The position numbers were made by a program, and so were the translations under genes. Source: an uncultured Bacteroidales bacterium (GTDB lineage: Bacteria > Bacteroidota > Bacteroidia > Bacteroidales > P3). From it: a DNA stretch of 47,413 nucleotides. The stretch spans positions 1 through 47,413 of the forward strand of contig CAMVGR010000016.1 in the NCBI GenBank assembly GCA_947167075.1, given 5' to 3'. Below the pieces are notes generated by a model that did no database searches, was not told where the DNA came from, and saw nothing but the letters and a program-made list of their open reading frames with translations. Positions 29,761 through 37,543 of the stretch are shown one piece after another (position 1 is the first letter of the stretch; every line of letters begins with the position of its first letter).

Positions 29761-30384
29761 ATGATCGACAACAAAGCCCTGTTTTCTATCGGATATGGTC
29801 TCTACGTGCTCGTGGCACGTCAGGGAGACAAGGACAATGCCTGCATCATCAATGTGGCCCAGCAGGTCACTAGCGACCCGCTGCAACTGATGATTTGCGT
29901 CAACAAGGCTAACCTCACCCACGACATGGTGCTCCGTACGTTGAAATTCAACCTTTGTCCGCTAAGTGAGGAAGCGACCATGAAACCTTTTCAGCACTTC
30001 GGCTTCCAGAGTGGGCGTAGTGTAGACAAGTTTGCTGGGTGCGAGCAAGAATTGCGTACTGCCAATGGTCTCCTCTATCTGCCACGGTTCATCAACGCAG
30101 TGATCAGTTGTGTTGTCACCAAGAGCATCGACCTAGGCACCCACACTATGTTTATCGCCATGCCACTGGAGGCCCGCGTACTAAGCGACAGTCCTAGCAT
30201 CACCTACGACTACTATCAGAAGCATATCAAGCCAAAACCCACTACCAATCCAGCCCAAGGAGGCAAGAAAAAGTGGGTCTGCGAGGTCTGTGGTTATGTA
30301 TACGAAGGCGACGAACTTCCCGACGATTTCGTTTGCCCATGGTGCAAGCATGGGAAAAGCGACTTCAAGCTATTAGATCAGTAA
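29761..30384 (+). CDS. Flavin reductase fused to rubredoxin (high-molecular-weight rubredoxin type)
   Basis: A 207-residue protein with an N-terminal FMN-binding flavin reductase-like domain (about 1-155; ALFSIGYGLYVLVARQGDKDNACIINVAQQVTSDP) and a C-terminal rubredoxin domain. The iron site is C174-x2-C177 (VCEVCGYVY) and C192-x2-C195 (VCPWCKHG). The linker is Pro/Lys-rich. Such proteins (Hrb in Moorella) pass electrons from NAD(P)H to flavodiiron proteins, and the gene lies 43 bp after one. I start at ATG 29761; the frame upstream overlaps the preceding gene. Confidence 0.93.
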   Translation: MIDNKALFSIGYGLYVLVARQGDKDNACIINVAQQVTSDPLQLMICVNKANLTHDMVLRTLKFNLCPLSEEATMKPFQHFGFQSGRSVDKFAGCEQELRTANGLLYLPRFINAVISCVVTKSIDLGTHTMFIAMPLEARVLSDSPSITYDYYQKHIKPKPTTNPAQGGKKKWVCEVCGYVYEGDELPDDFVCPWCKHGKSDFKLLDQ

Positions 30385-30410
30385 TAGTTAGTTACTATGT
30401 GTATTATACA

Positions 30411-30442
30411 CCGCGAGGGACATCTTTTGATGTCCCTCGCGG
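30411..30442. terminator. Bidirectional terminator between convergent genes
   Basis: Perfect 14-bp inverted repeat (CCGCGAGGGACATC and its complement) around a TTTT loop, lying between the rubredoxin gene and the S9 peptidase gene, 26-28 bp from each stop. Confidence 0.82.
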
Positions 30443-30470
30443 CGTTTCTTAAAGCTATAGGTCTAATGGG

Positions 30471-32453
30471 CTATTTCAAGAAGTCCTCGTAGTACTGGAA
30501 CATCTTCTGGTAGAGGTGGAGGCGTTCACGACCGAGCACATTGTGCTCGTGGTGGGGGTAGAAGAAGTAGTCCACCTGCTTGTAGTTGTTGATGCAGCGC
30601 TCGATAAACTCGGTGCTGTGCTGCGGCACCACGGTGTTGTCTTCGGCACCCTGAATGACCAGCAGGCGGCCTTCGAGGTTCTTGGCCTTGCCAAGCAACG
30701 AGGTAGCTTCGTAGCCATCGGGGTTCTCTTGCGGGGTGTCCATATAGCGCTCGCCGTACATGATCTCGTACCACTTCCAGTCGATGACGGGGCCACCGGC
30801 ACAACCCACCTTAAACACCTCGGGATGGGCCAGCTTCATGGTGATGGTCATAAAGCCGCCGAAGCTCCAGCCCTCGACACCCATGCGGTCCTTGTCGACA
30901 TAGGGCAGGCTCTGTAGGAACTTGACACCTTCCATCTGGTCGGCCATCTCTATCTCGCCGAGATGACGGTGGGTGCAACTCTCGAACTCGAAGCCGCGGT
31001 TGTCGGTGCCACGGTTGTCGAGGGTGAAGACCACATAGCCCTGCTGGGCCAGGCGGAGGAAGTAGAGGTTGCCGCCGGCCAGCCAGCTGTCGGTGACTAG
31101 CTGCGAGTGGGGGCCGCCATAGACGTAGACCAACGTGGGGTATTTCTCGCCAGGCTTCATGTTCGGAGGGGTAATCAGTCTATAGTAGAGGTCGGTCTTG
31201 CCGTCGGCAGCCTTGAGGGTGCCGAGCTTCACGGTGGGCATGGCGTAGTCCTTGAGCGGGTTCTCGGAACGATAGAAATAGTAAGGCTCCGGATATTTGC
31301 GAGGAGTGATATTCAGGTAGTAGGCCGCGGCAGGCACATCGACCGAGCTGTAGACACACACCATGCGTGTGCCGTCGTCGTTGATGGCCACGGTGTTGGT
31401 GCCCTTGCCACCGGTGAGGCGCTCCATGGTGCCTTTCTTTAGGTTGACGCGGTAGGCATCGCGACCGGCCAGGTTGTCGCGGTTGGCATAGACGAAGATG
31501 TTCTCGCCCTTCTTGTCGAACTGGATGAAGCCTTCGACCTCGTACTCGCCCGTGGTGACCTGCTTCACCAGGCTGCCGTCGGCGTTGTAGAGGTAGAGGT
31601 GCTTGTAGCCGTCGCGCATGCTAAACCAGAGAAACTGGTCGCCCTTGGGGGTGAATATCATAGGCTCGCAGGGCTCGACGTATCGGGGGTTGGTCTCCTC
31701 GAAGAGCACCTTCACGAAGTCGCCCGTCGTGGCATCGTACTGCTCGAGCCACATGTGATTCTGCTCGCGGTTCACCTTGGCGATGTAGACATACTTCTCG
31801 TCGGGGCTCCAGGCAATGTTGGTGAGGTACATTTCGCGCTCATGCACAGTGGTGTCGCGGGCAGTGTTGAGGTAGACGAGCTTACCCGTGGCAGGCTCGT
31901 ACACGCCCACTGTCACCCAGTGGCTCTGCATGCCGGCCATGGGGTACTTGATGGGCATGGGCTCCGCCTCGCGAGCCTTGGTGTTCACCAGCGGATAGTC
32001 CACCACCATGCTCTGATCCATGCGGTAGAAGGCCAGACGGCTCTGCTTGGGCGACCAGAAGAGACCACCGTTGATGCCGAACTCGTTGCGGTGTACACTC
32101 TCGCCGAGGACGACATTGTAGCCGTCGCCACGCTCCACGAGCTTACCGTCGACCAGCAGGTTGCCGTCTTTCTTTTCGACACGCTCTTCTAGTTCGGGGT
32201 CGTTGTTCTGTGGCTTGCGGAGGTCCTGCTGGGCCTCGTTGAGCTTGAACTCTTTCTTGCCGTCGAAGCCGTACAGTTCACCGCCTTTGTAGTAGGTGAC
32301 CGTCTTGCCGTCGGGAGCGAAGATGAAGCTCATGGCCTCGCGCTGGGGGTAGAGGTTGCGGTCCATCAGCTGGTCCCACTGCAGGAGCTTGTCCTGTGCC
32401 ATCATCGTGGCGGCACACAATACAGCCGCCAAAGTAAGTACTATCTTCTTCAT
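30471..32453 (-). CDS. S9 family peptidase, dipeptidyl-peptidase IV-like
   Basis: A 660-residue secreted or periplasmic serine peptidase. A signal peptide MKKIVLTLAAVLCAATMMAQ starts at ATG 32453. The middle is a DPP-IV-type beta-propeller (about 40-390). The C-terminal alpha/beta-hydrolase domain has YVYGGPHSQLV, the nucleophile Ser530 in GWSFGG, Asp605 in GAEDNTVVP and His637 in HHEHNVLG. Such enzymes remove Xaa-Pro or similar dipeptides and serve peptide uptake in asaccharolytic or host-associated Bacteroidales. A longer frame to 32534 runs into the 9-bp repeat array and is not used. Its upstream region is entirely made of that array, and no promoter is visible. Confidence 0.92.
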   Translation of the reverse strand: MKKIVLTLAAVLCAATMMAQDKLLQWDQLMDRNLYPQREAMSFIFAPDGKTVTYYKGGELYGFDGKKEFKLNEAQQDLRKPQNNDPELEERVEKKDGNLLVDGKLVERGDGYNVVLGESVHRNEFGINGGLFWSPKQSRLAFYRMDQSMVVDYPLVNTKAREAEPMPIKYPMAGMQSHWVTVGVYEPATGKLVYLNTARDTTVHEREMYLTNIAWSPDEKYVYIAKVNREQNHMWLEQYDATTGDFVKVLFEETNPRYVEPCEPMIFTPKGDQFLWFSMRDGYKHLYLYNADGSLVKQVTTGEYEVEGFIQFDKKGENIFVYANRDNLAGRDAYRVNLKKGTMERLTGGKGTNTVAINDDGTRMVCVYSSVDVPAAAYYLNITPRKYPEPYYFYRSENPLKDYAMPTVKLGTLKAADGKTDLYYRLITPPNMKPGEKYPTLVYVYGGPHSQLVTDSWLAGGNLYFLRLAQQGYVVFTLDNRGTDNRGFEFESCTHRHLGEIEMADQMEGVKFLQSLPYVDKDRMGVEGWSFGGFMTITMKLAHPEVFKVGCAGGPVIDWKWYEIMYGERYMDTPQENPDGYEATSLLGKAKNLEGRLLVIQGAEDNTVVPQHSTEFIERCINNYKQVDYFFYPHHEHNVLGRERLHLYQKMFQYYEDFLK

Positions 32454-32460
32454 TATTTCT

Positions 32461-32557
32461 GTAAATCTTTTTATTTCTATTCTCCTGCTCGCTGCGCTCG
32501 CGAAATCTTGTAAATCTTGTAAATTCTTGCGCATCGCTTCGCTCGCGCTTGTTACGC
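32461..32557. repeat. Left 9-bp array beside the GxxExxY gene
   Basis: AAAT units at 32503, 32512 and 32521 are exactly 9 bp apart (AAATCTTGT type). GC-rich units (GCTCGCTGC, GCTCGCGAA, GCTCGCGCT) continue the pattern on both sides. Bases 32502-32525 are the exact reverse complement of 32974-32997 (24 bp). Further out, CTCCTGCTCGC at 32483-32493 pairs with GCGAAGCAGGAG at 33032-33043 apart from one extra base. Confidence 0.9.
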
Positions 32558-32570
32558 AGGTCCACTGTAG

Positions 32571-32972
32571 TCAATAGTTTCTGTATTCGCTTACTGTCAC
32601 TCTTCTCATTCCTTTCTTTAAATCATATTCTCCGAAGTTAATCAATAAGCCTTCTTCTTTTTCCAACAGTTTCAAGTATGTCCTCAACTGCTTATAATAC
32701 ACATCTTTTATCTCTTCCACAGATTTCAACTCCACAATCAATTCTCCCTCTACCAGCAAATCCAGTCGTAAGTCGTCTCCTATCGTGGCCCCTTTGTAAT
32801 TGATGGCCACGGGTACTTGCGTTTCGACTCTTAGTCCCCTCAACGTCAGTTCCTGCGCCATCGCTTTCTCGTAGACAGATTCCAACAATCCTGGTCCAAA
32901 GTGGTTGTATACTTCCATTGCGGCACCGCGTACCTCATACATCAAATCGTACATCTCTTGTTGCGTAAGCAT
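32571..32972 (-). CDS. GxxExxY protein, predicted PD-(D/E)XK nuclease-like fold
   Basis: A 133-residue protein with the signature GPGLLESVYE (GxxExxY) near residue 27, an N-terminal helix with YEVRGAAMEVYNHFG, and a likely nuclease core: DDLRLDLLVEGELIVELKS, where Asp and ExK match the PD-(D/E)XK pattern, followed by the helix YYKQLRTYLKLL and LLINFGEYDLKKG. The family is widespread and often multicopy in Bacteroidota; its function is not established. This copy is enclosed by two opposed 9-bp repeat arrays with a perfect 24-bp inverted repeat, whose right arm ends 2 bp before the ATG. It has no ordinary promoter. The neighbours on both sides are housekeeping-type genes, so the unit looks inserted. 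Confidence 0.92.
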   Translation of the reverse strand: MLTQQEMYDLMYEVRGAAMEVYNHFGPGLLESVYEKAMAQELTLRGLRVETQVPVAINYKGATIGDDLRLDLLVEGELIVELKSVEEIKDVYYKQLRTYLKLLEKEEGLLINFGEYDLKKGMRRVTVSEYRNY

Positions 32973-32973
32973 A

Positions 32974-33045
32974 AATTTACAAGATTTACAAGATTTCTGC
33001 TGCGTCAGCGGCTAGGAGTATACGAGATCTCGCGAAGCAGGAGCA
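32974..33045. repeat. Right 9-bp array beside the GxxExxY gene
   Basis: Opposed copy of the left array: AATTTAC AAGATTTAC AAGATTTC with exact 9-bp spacing, then GC-rich units (CTGCGTCAG, ATCTCGCGA, AGCAGGAGC) up to the stop codon of the mannosyltransferase gene at 33046. Bases 32974-32997 pair perfectly with 32502-32525. Confidence 0.9.
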
Positions 33046-33771
33046 TCAGTAGCTCTTCCAGTTGCGGAACTTCAGGTCGAAGACTCCGAAGAAGGCCTCT
33101 TTGAATATCTTCATGCTCATTTTGGAGACTCCCAATACGCGGTCGGTGAAGATGATAGGCACTTCGTAGACCTTGAAGCCCAGGCGTGTGGCAGTGTACT
33201 TCATCTCTATCTGGAAGGCATAGCCGACGAACTTCACCTTGTCGAATTTTATCTTCTCCAGCACGCGACGGCTCCAACATACGAAGCCTGCTGTGGCATC
33301 GCACACCTTCATGCCGGTGACACACTTGACATATTTTGAGGCGAAGTAGCTCATCAGCAGGCGCGTCATGGGCCAGTTCACCACGCTGATTTTGCCATCG
33401 ACATAGCGGCTGCCCACCACCACATCGCCCTTGCCTGTCGAGCAGGCGTCGTAGAGGCGGATGAGGTCGTCGGGATTGTGCGAGAAATCGGCATCCATCT
33501 CTATCATGTAGTCGTAGCCGTGCTCGTTGCCCCACCGCATGCCGTCCAGATAGGCTGTGCCCAGCCCCAGCTTGCCCTTGCGCTCCACGATGAACAGGCG
33601 GTTTGGGAACTCCTGCATCAGTCTCTTCACGATGTCGGCTGTGCCATCGGGCGAATTGTCCTCGATAATGAGCATATCGAACTCTTTCGGGAGCGAAAAA
33701 ACCTTGCGGATGATGGCCTCAATATTCTCTTTCTCGTTGTATGTCGGGGTGATAACCAGTGTGTCAGACAT
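33046..33771 (-). CDS. Polyprenol-phosphate mannosyltransferase-like glycosyltransferase (GT2, DPM1 type)
   Basis: A 241-residue GT2 enzyme of the dolichol/polyprenol-phosphate mannose synthase group. It transfers a sugar, commonly mannose, from a nucleotide donor to a lipid phosphate at the inner membrane. Motifs: VITPTYNEKENI at the start, IIEDNSPDGTADI with the first metal-site region, GLGTAYLDGMRWG, the DxD-like EMDADFSHNPDD, VVGSRYVDG and the late IFTDRVLGVSKMS. There is no C-terminal membrane domain, as in the short DPM1 form. It has a -7 promoter box upstream. Its stop codon touches the repeat array around the GxxExxY gene. Confidence 0.92.
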   Translation of the reverse strand: MSDTLVITPTYNEKENIEAIIRKVFSLPKEFDMLIIEDNSPDGTADIVKRLMQEFPNRLFIVERKGKLGLGTAYLDGMRWGNEHGYDYMIEMDADFSHNPDDLIRLYDACSTGKGDVVVGSRYVDGKISVVNWPMTRLLMSYFASKYVKCVTGMKVCDATAGFVCWSRRVLEKIKFDKVKFVGYAFQIEMKYTATRLGFKVYEVPIIFTDRVLGVSKMSMKIFKEAFFGVFDLKFRNWKSY

Positions 33772-33797
33772 ATTGAATTGTGTTTTAAATCAAATTG

Positions 33798-33805
33798 CAA
33801 ATATA
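33798..33805 (-). promoter_or_regulatory. Promoter -7 element of the mannosyltransferase gene
   Basis: TATATTTG on the minus strand fits TAnnTTTG, 26 bp before the ATG. No clear TTTG at -33. Confidence 0.62.
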
Positions 33806-33950
33806 CGAAAAAAAACGAACATGGAAGTGTTTTTTATTATTTGTCCTATATTTCTATGCTCATCGTATCGACATTTCTGCTGCACGAAAGGCTAAAACCG
33901 CTCACATTTCGCCCTTGTTTAGCTCTCCGTCAGGCGTTGAAATTCAACCC

Positions 33951-34045
33951 CATACCACTACCATCTCTTACTCATCTCCTACTCATCCTTTTATCTTCTA
34001 TTTATCATCTTTTAGTCGAGTAAGCAATAAGTAGGCGAAAAGTAC
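33951..34045. repeat. 11-bp periodic fold-back array just before the DUF6266 gene
   Basis: CA at 33951, 33962, 33973, 33984 and 34006 (CT at 33995) keep exact 11-bp spacing with CATCTCTTACT / CATCTCCTACT units as in the arrays at 26066 and 38180. From about 34012 purine-rich units (CGAGTAAGCAA, TAAGTAGGCGA) turn the sense. The array ends some 27 bp before the ATG at 34073. The remaining spacer (33806-33950) shows no gene. Confidence 0.9.
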
Positions 34046-34072
34046 GTTATGGTAAAAAAATAAGACTTCGTT

Positions 34073-34861
34073 ATGGCAAAGTTTGAGAATGGATACATGG
34101 GGGGCTTCAGCGGCAAGCTGGGGTCGGCTATCGGGTATATGTGGAATGGGCGATGGTGCCTCCGCTCGCGGCCTGCACAGGTGCACAATCCACGCACCGA
34201 GGCGCAGCAGGAGCATCGGGCGGCCTTCCGCGAGCAGGTGCGTTTGGCGGCACGTATGAGGTGGGTGCTGCTGCAGTCGATGACCGAGGCGGCCCGCGCT
34301 GCAGGCATGACGGCATACAACCTCTTCGTTAGTCTTAATCAGCACGCTTTCAGCTCCGAAGGCGGAGAACTAAGGGTTGATTACCCGAGCCTTGTGCTCA
34401 GCCTAGGGCCTGTGGCACCTGTGCAGGCCAGCCAGGTGGTGGCTACTGGTGGCTCGCGGCTGGAGGTGGACTTCGAGCGCAACCCGCTGCACCAGCAGTG
34501 CGATGCCTACGATGCGGTGCACCTCTACGTCTACTCGCCCTCGCTGGGGCAGGGATACTTGGCGGCACCGGTGTATCGTCGTCAAAAGAAAGTCAGCGTG
34601 TTGCTGCCTGACCTATTTGAAGGCAGCGAGGTACATATCTACCTCTACGTCAGCGACCAGCAGGGCCGCTGCTCGGAAACCGCCTACGGTGGCTGCCTCA
34701 CCGTGATGGACTCCAATGCGGACATGCCGGCATCAGCCTTCGAGTCCGATTCTTCCTCACCGACAGGCACCGCCTCGGTTCCTCGCAGCGACATGCCCGC
34801 AGCATCATCTTTACCGGCCATGGCTCAACCTGCCGACAGCGGGCCTGCTTCGCCTATCTAA
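34073..34861 (+). CDS. DUF6266-family protein of unknown function
   Basis: A 262-residue protein, no signal peptide. The N-terminal part is characteristic of DUF6266: GYMGGFSGKLGSAIGYMWNG, then RSRPAQVHNPRTEAQQ and a helix MRWVLLQSMTEAARAAGMTAYNLFV. It continues with beta-strand segments (LEVDFERNP, VHLYVYSP) like a fibronectin-type module. The last 45 residues are low-complexity, rich in Ser, Ala and Pro. Function unknown. It stands alone between an 11-bp array and a terminator, with no recognisable promoter; a TACGTTATGG-like sequence occurs twice (34044 and 34067) around its start. Confidence 0.78.
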   Translation: MAKFENGYMGGFSGKLGSAIGYMWNGRWCLRSRPAQVHNPRTEAQQEHRAAFREQVRLAARMRWVLLQSMTEAARAAGMTAYNLFVSLNQHAFSSEGGELRVDYPSLVLSLGPVAPVQASQVVATGGSRLEVDFERNPLHQQCDAYDAVHLYVYSPSLGQGYLAAPVYRRQKKVSVLLPDLFEGSEVHIYLYVSDQQGRCSETAYGGCLTVMDSNADMPASAFESDSSSPTGTASVPRSDMPAASSLPAMAQPADSGPASPI

Positions 34862-34900
34862 TCTTGTTTCGCAGCTGTAGGATGTTCTGTGGGGATAAGA

Positions 34901-34933
34901 AAAGAAGGTATCCCGCATTGGAATACCTTCTTT
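34901..34933. terminator. Bidirectional terminator between DUF6266 gene and oxidoreductase operon
   Basis: AAAGAAGGTAT (34901-34911) pairs perfectly with ATACCTTCTTT (34923-34933), between two converging genes, with A/T-rich ends on both sides. Confidence 0.78.
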
Positions 34934-34958
34934 CATGATTTGTGAGATAAACTGTAGA

Positions 34959-35510
34959 TTACAGTTTTTGGACACATTCGATGAGTCCCTTGCCGATCTC
35001 GATAGCTTCCTCGTTCTGGGGAATGAGGTTCCAGTGGCGCTGAGGCAGCGAGTGCTCCAGACCTTCGTGGATATACTGCTTGTCGACAATGGGTTTCAGT
35101 TTGAGGAAGCCACCGAGGACGACCATGTTGAACACCTTGCTGATGCCGAGCTCCTGGGCCTTGGCCGTGGCAGCAATCTTGTAGATGTTGATGTCCTTGC
35201 GGGTGGGTTCGTGGGTGATGCCGTTGGGGTCGTAGATGAGCAGACCGCCGGGCTTCACGCTGGCCTCAAACTTATCCAGCGACTGCTGGTTGAGGATGAT
35301 GGCAGTGTCGAACTGGTTGATGATGGGCGAGCTGATGCGCTCGTCGCTGATGATGACGGAGACGTTGGCCGTGCCGCCGCGCATCTCGGGGCCGTAGCTG
35401 GGCATCCAGCTGACCTCTTTGTCCTGCATGACGCCGGAGTAGGCAAGAATCTTACCCATGGAGAGGACACCCTGTCCACCGAAACCGGCTATGATGATTT
35501 CTTCAGTCAT
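34959..35510 (-). CDS. 2-oxoacid:ferredoxin oxidoreductase, gamma subunit
   Basis: A 183-residue catalytic-complex subunit of the pyruvate/ketoisovalerate/oxoglutarate family. It opens EEIIIAGFGGQGVLSMGKIL, the standard glycine-rich loop of the gamma subunit, followed by SWMPSYGPEMRGGTANVSVIIS and FDTAIILNQQSLDKF. With the alpha, beta and ferredoxin subunits encoded upstream it oxidises a 2-oxoacid with CoA to an acyl-CoA and reduces ferredoxin. It is the last cistron of the operon, separated from the beta gene by a 9-bp repeat array. Confidence 0.93.
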   Translation of the reverse strand: MTEEIIIAGFGGQGVLSMGKILAYSGVMQDKEVSWMPSYGPEMRGGTANVSVIISDERISSPIINQFDTAIILNQQSLDKFEASVKPGGLLIYDPNGITHEPTRKDINIYKIAATAKAQELGISKVFNMVVLGGFLKLKPIVDKQYIHEGLEHSLPQRHWNLIPQNEEAIEIGKGLIECVQKL

Positions 35511-35538
35511 TGTTTCTTTTGTTTTTTTTGTTTGTTTA

Positions 35539-35580
35539 ATAGGTCTTATAGGACTTATAAGTCGTATAGGTCTTATAAGT
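35539..35580. repeat. 9-bp array between beta and gamma subunit genes
   Basis: TA at 35540, 35549, 35558, 35567 and 35576 is spaced exactly 9 bp (TAGGTCTTA, TAGGACTTA, TAAGTCGTA). A perfect palindrome GACTTATAAGTC lies at 35552-35563. The array directly touches the stop codon of the beta gene. Confidence 0.88.
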
Positions 35581-36428
35581 TACTGCATAACCGTCAGCGG
35601 GTGATCCAGCACGAGGCGGTTGGCGTCGATTCCTTCAGCGATCTTGCCGTCGACCTTGATGTCGCCGATGGGGTAGTTGGGCATCATGTTGTCTTCCATC
35701 CACTTGTTGGCAGCCACAGGGGTCATCTTCCAGCCGGAGTTGCAGTTGGAGAGGATCTCGACGAAGGAGAGGCCTTTCTTCAGCTTCTGGTTCTCGAAGG
35801 CTTTGCGGATGGCGGCTTTGGCCTTGCGCACGGCGGCGGGGTTCTGCACGCTCTGGCGGGTCACATAGTAGGTGCCGGGCAGGGTGGAGAGCAGTTCGGT
35901 CATGCGGAGGGGGTAGCCGTTCAGTTCAACGCGGCGGCCATAGGGAGTGGTGGCACTCTTCATTCCGACGAGGGTGGTGGGAGCCATCTGGCCACCAGTC
36001 ATACCGTAGATACCGTTGTTGACGAAGATCATGGTGATGTTCTCGCCACGGTTGGCGGCATGGATAGTTTCGGCAGTGCCGATAGCGGCAAGGTCGCCGT
36101 CGCCTTGATAGGTGAAGACGAAGGTGTCGGGGTTGAGGCGTTTGATGGCGGTAGCCAGTGCAGGTGCACGACCGTGAGCAGCCTCTTGGAAGTCGACATC
36201 GAAATAGTTATATGCCAACACCGAGCATCCGACGGGGCTGACACCGACCACTTGGTCTTGGATGCCCATCTCGTCGATGACTTCGGCGATGATGCGGTGG
36301 GTGGTGCCGTGGCCGCAACCGGGGCAGTAGTGCATCACTGCATCGGTCAGCACCTTGGTACGGGTATAGACCTCTTCGTAACCCTCTTTCAGCAGTTCTT
36401 GTCTGCGAGCTTCATTATCTTTATTCAT
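35580..36428 (-). CDS. 2-oxoacid:ferredoxin oxidoreductase, beta subunit (TPP-binding)
   Basis: A 282-residue thiamine-pyrophosphate subunit. YCPGCGHGTTHRI near residue 34 and SPVGCSVLAYNYFD are family landmarks. TPP and Mg are bound by the GDGDLAAIG ... NNGIYGMTGGQ motif (about 110-145). HGRAPALATAIKRLNPDT precedes it. The protein has no extra iron-sulphur domain, which is supplied by the separate ferredoxin subunit. It lies 14 bp after the alpha gene. Confidence 0.95.
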   Translation of the reverse strand: MNKDNEARRQELLKEGYEEVYTRTKVLTDAVMHYCPGCGHGTTHRIIAEVIDEMGIQDQVVGVSPVGCSVLAYNYFDVDFQEAAHGRAPALATAIKRLNPDTFVFTYQGDGDLAAIGTAETIHAANRGENITMIFVNNGIYGMTGGQMAPTTLVGMKSATTPYGRRVELNGYPLRMTELLSTLPGTYYVTRQSVQNPAAVRKAKAAIRKAFENQKLKKGLSFVEILSNCNSGWKMTPVAANKWMEDNMMPNYPIGDIKVDGKIAEGIDANRLVLDHPLTVMQ

Positions 36429-36442
36429 TGCTTGTTCCTTTC

Positions 36443-37525
36443 TTACTTAATAATCTTGTTCTCGAGAGCCTCCAGCACTTCGCCGGGGGTGGGGATGATG
36501 CCGCCGAAGCGACCGAAGTGCTCTGTCTTCACACCGCATTGGGTGGCAAGCTTGACATCTTCGATCATTTGGCCCGCACTCATTTCGACGCAGAGTATGC
36601 CTTTCACCTTCTTGGCGATGTCGGCCAGCTGTTTGGTGGGGAAGGGGAAGAGGGTGATGAGACGGAACAGGCCCACTTTAATGCCTTTTTCGCGTGCCAT
36701 CTGCATAGCTTTCATGGCGATACGGCTGCTGGAACCGTAGGCTACGATGATGTAGTCGGCATCTTCGCAATTGAGGGCTTCGTAGCGAACCTCTTTCTCT
36801 TTCATCTCGTCGTACTTCTTCTGCAGTTTGAGGTTGAATACTTCCTGACGTGCAGAGTCGAGCTCGAGAGAGGTGATGATATTGTGTGGACGTGTGGCAG
36901 GTTTGCCCCATGTGCCCCAAGGGGCGTTGGCACGGCGCTCCTCTTCGGTCCAGCGGGCCACGTTGTCGCGTGTGTAGAGTTTCTCCATGCATTGTCCGAT
37001 GGCACCGTCGCTGAGGATGAGGACAGGGTTACGATATTTGAATGCAATGTCCCAGGCATCGAATACGAAGTCGTACATTTCCTGCACCGAGGCGGGTGCG
37101 AGGGTGTAGAGCTGGTAGTCGCCATGGCCACCGCCCTTCACGCTCTGGAAATAGTCGCTTTGCGAGGGCTGGATGGTTCCCAGTCCGGGGCCGCCACGCA
37201 TCACGTTGACTACCAAGCAGGGTATCTCGGCACCGGCGAGGTAGGTGAGTCCTTCCTGCATCAGTGATATTCCGGGGCTAGAGCTGGAGGTGGCTACTTT
37301 TTTGCCGGTGGCTGCTCCGCCGTACACCATGTTGATAGAAGCCACTTCACTTTCGGCCTGCAGGACGACCATGCCGGTGGTCTCCCACGGTTTCTCGGCC
37401 ATCAGTGTTTCCATTACTTCGCTCTGCGGGGTGATGGGATAGCCAAAATAGCCGTCCGTTCCGCTGGCAATCATTGCACGGGCAATTGCTTCATTACCCT
37501 TCATCAGTTTTAGTTCTCTTGCCAT
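36443..37525 (-). CDS. vorB: 2-oxoacid:ferredoxin oxidoreductase, alpha subunit (VorB type)
   Basis: A 360-residue alpha subunit: MKGNEAIARAMIASGTDGYFGYPITPQSEVM at the start, VLQAESEVASINMVYGGAATGKKVATSSSSPG around the substrate/TPP interface, NVMRGGPGLGTIQPSQSDY, and the domain II strands YIIVAYGSSSRIAMKAM plus CVEMSAGQMIEDV. The sequence matches what is usually annotated as 3-methyl-2-oxobutanoate dehydrogenase subunit VorB in Bacteroidales, so branched-chain 2-oxoacids are likely, but 2-oxoglutarate cannot be excluded. Between this gene and the ferredoxin gene is a 7-bp fold-back array. Confidence 0.92.
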   Translation of the reverse strand: MARELKLMKGNEAIARAMIASGTDGYFGYPITPQSEVMETLMAEKPWETTGMVVLQAESEVASINMVYGGAATGKKVATSSSSPGISLMQEGLTYLAGAEIPCLVVNVMRGGPGLGTIQPSQSDYFQSVKGGGHGDYQLYTLAPASVQEMYDFVFDAWDIAFKYRNPVLILSDGAIGQCMEKLYTRDNVARWTEEERRANAPWGTWGKPATRPHNIITSLELDSARQEVFNLKLQKKYDEMKEKEVRYEALNCEDADYIIVAYGSSSRIAMKAMQMAREKGIKVGLFRLITLFPFPTKQLADIAKKVKGILCVEMSAGQMIEDVKLATQCGVKTEHFGRFGGIIPTPGEVLEALENKIIK

Positions 37526-37543
37526 TTTTTCTTTCCTTTTTAG

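Noticed and set aside
32454..32534. 27-residue N-terminal extension of the S9 peptidase
   Set aside because: It would be translated from the 9-bp repeat array and would bury a clear signal peptide that begins at the ATG at 32453.
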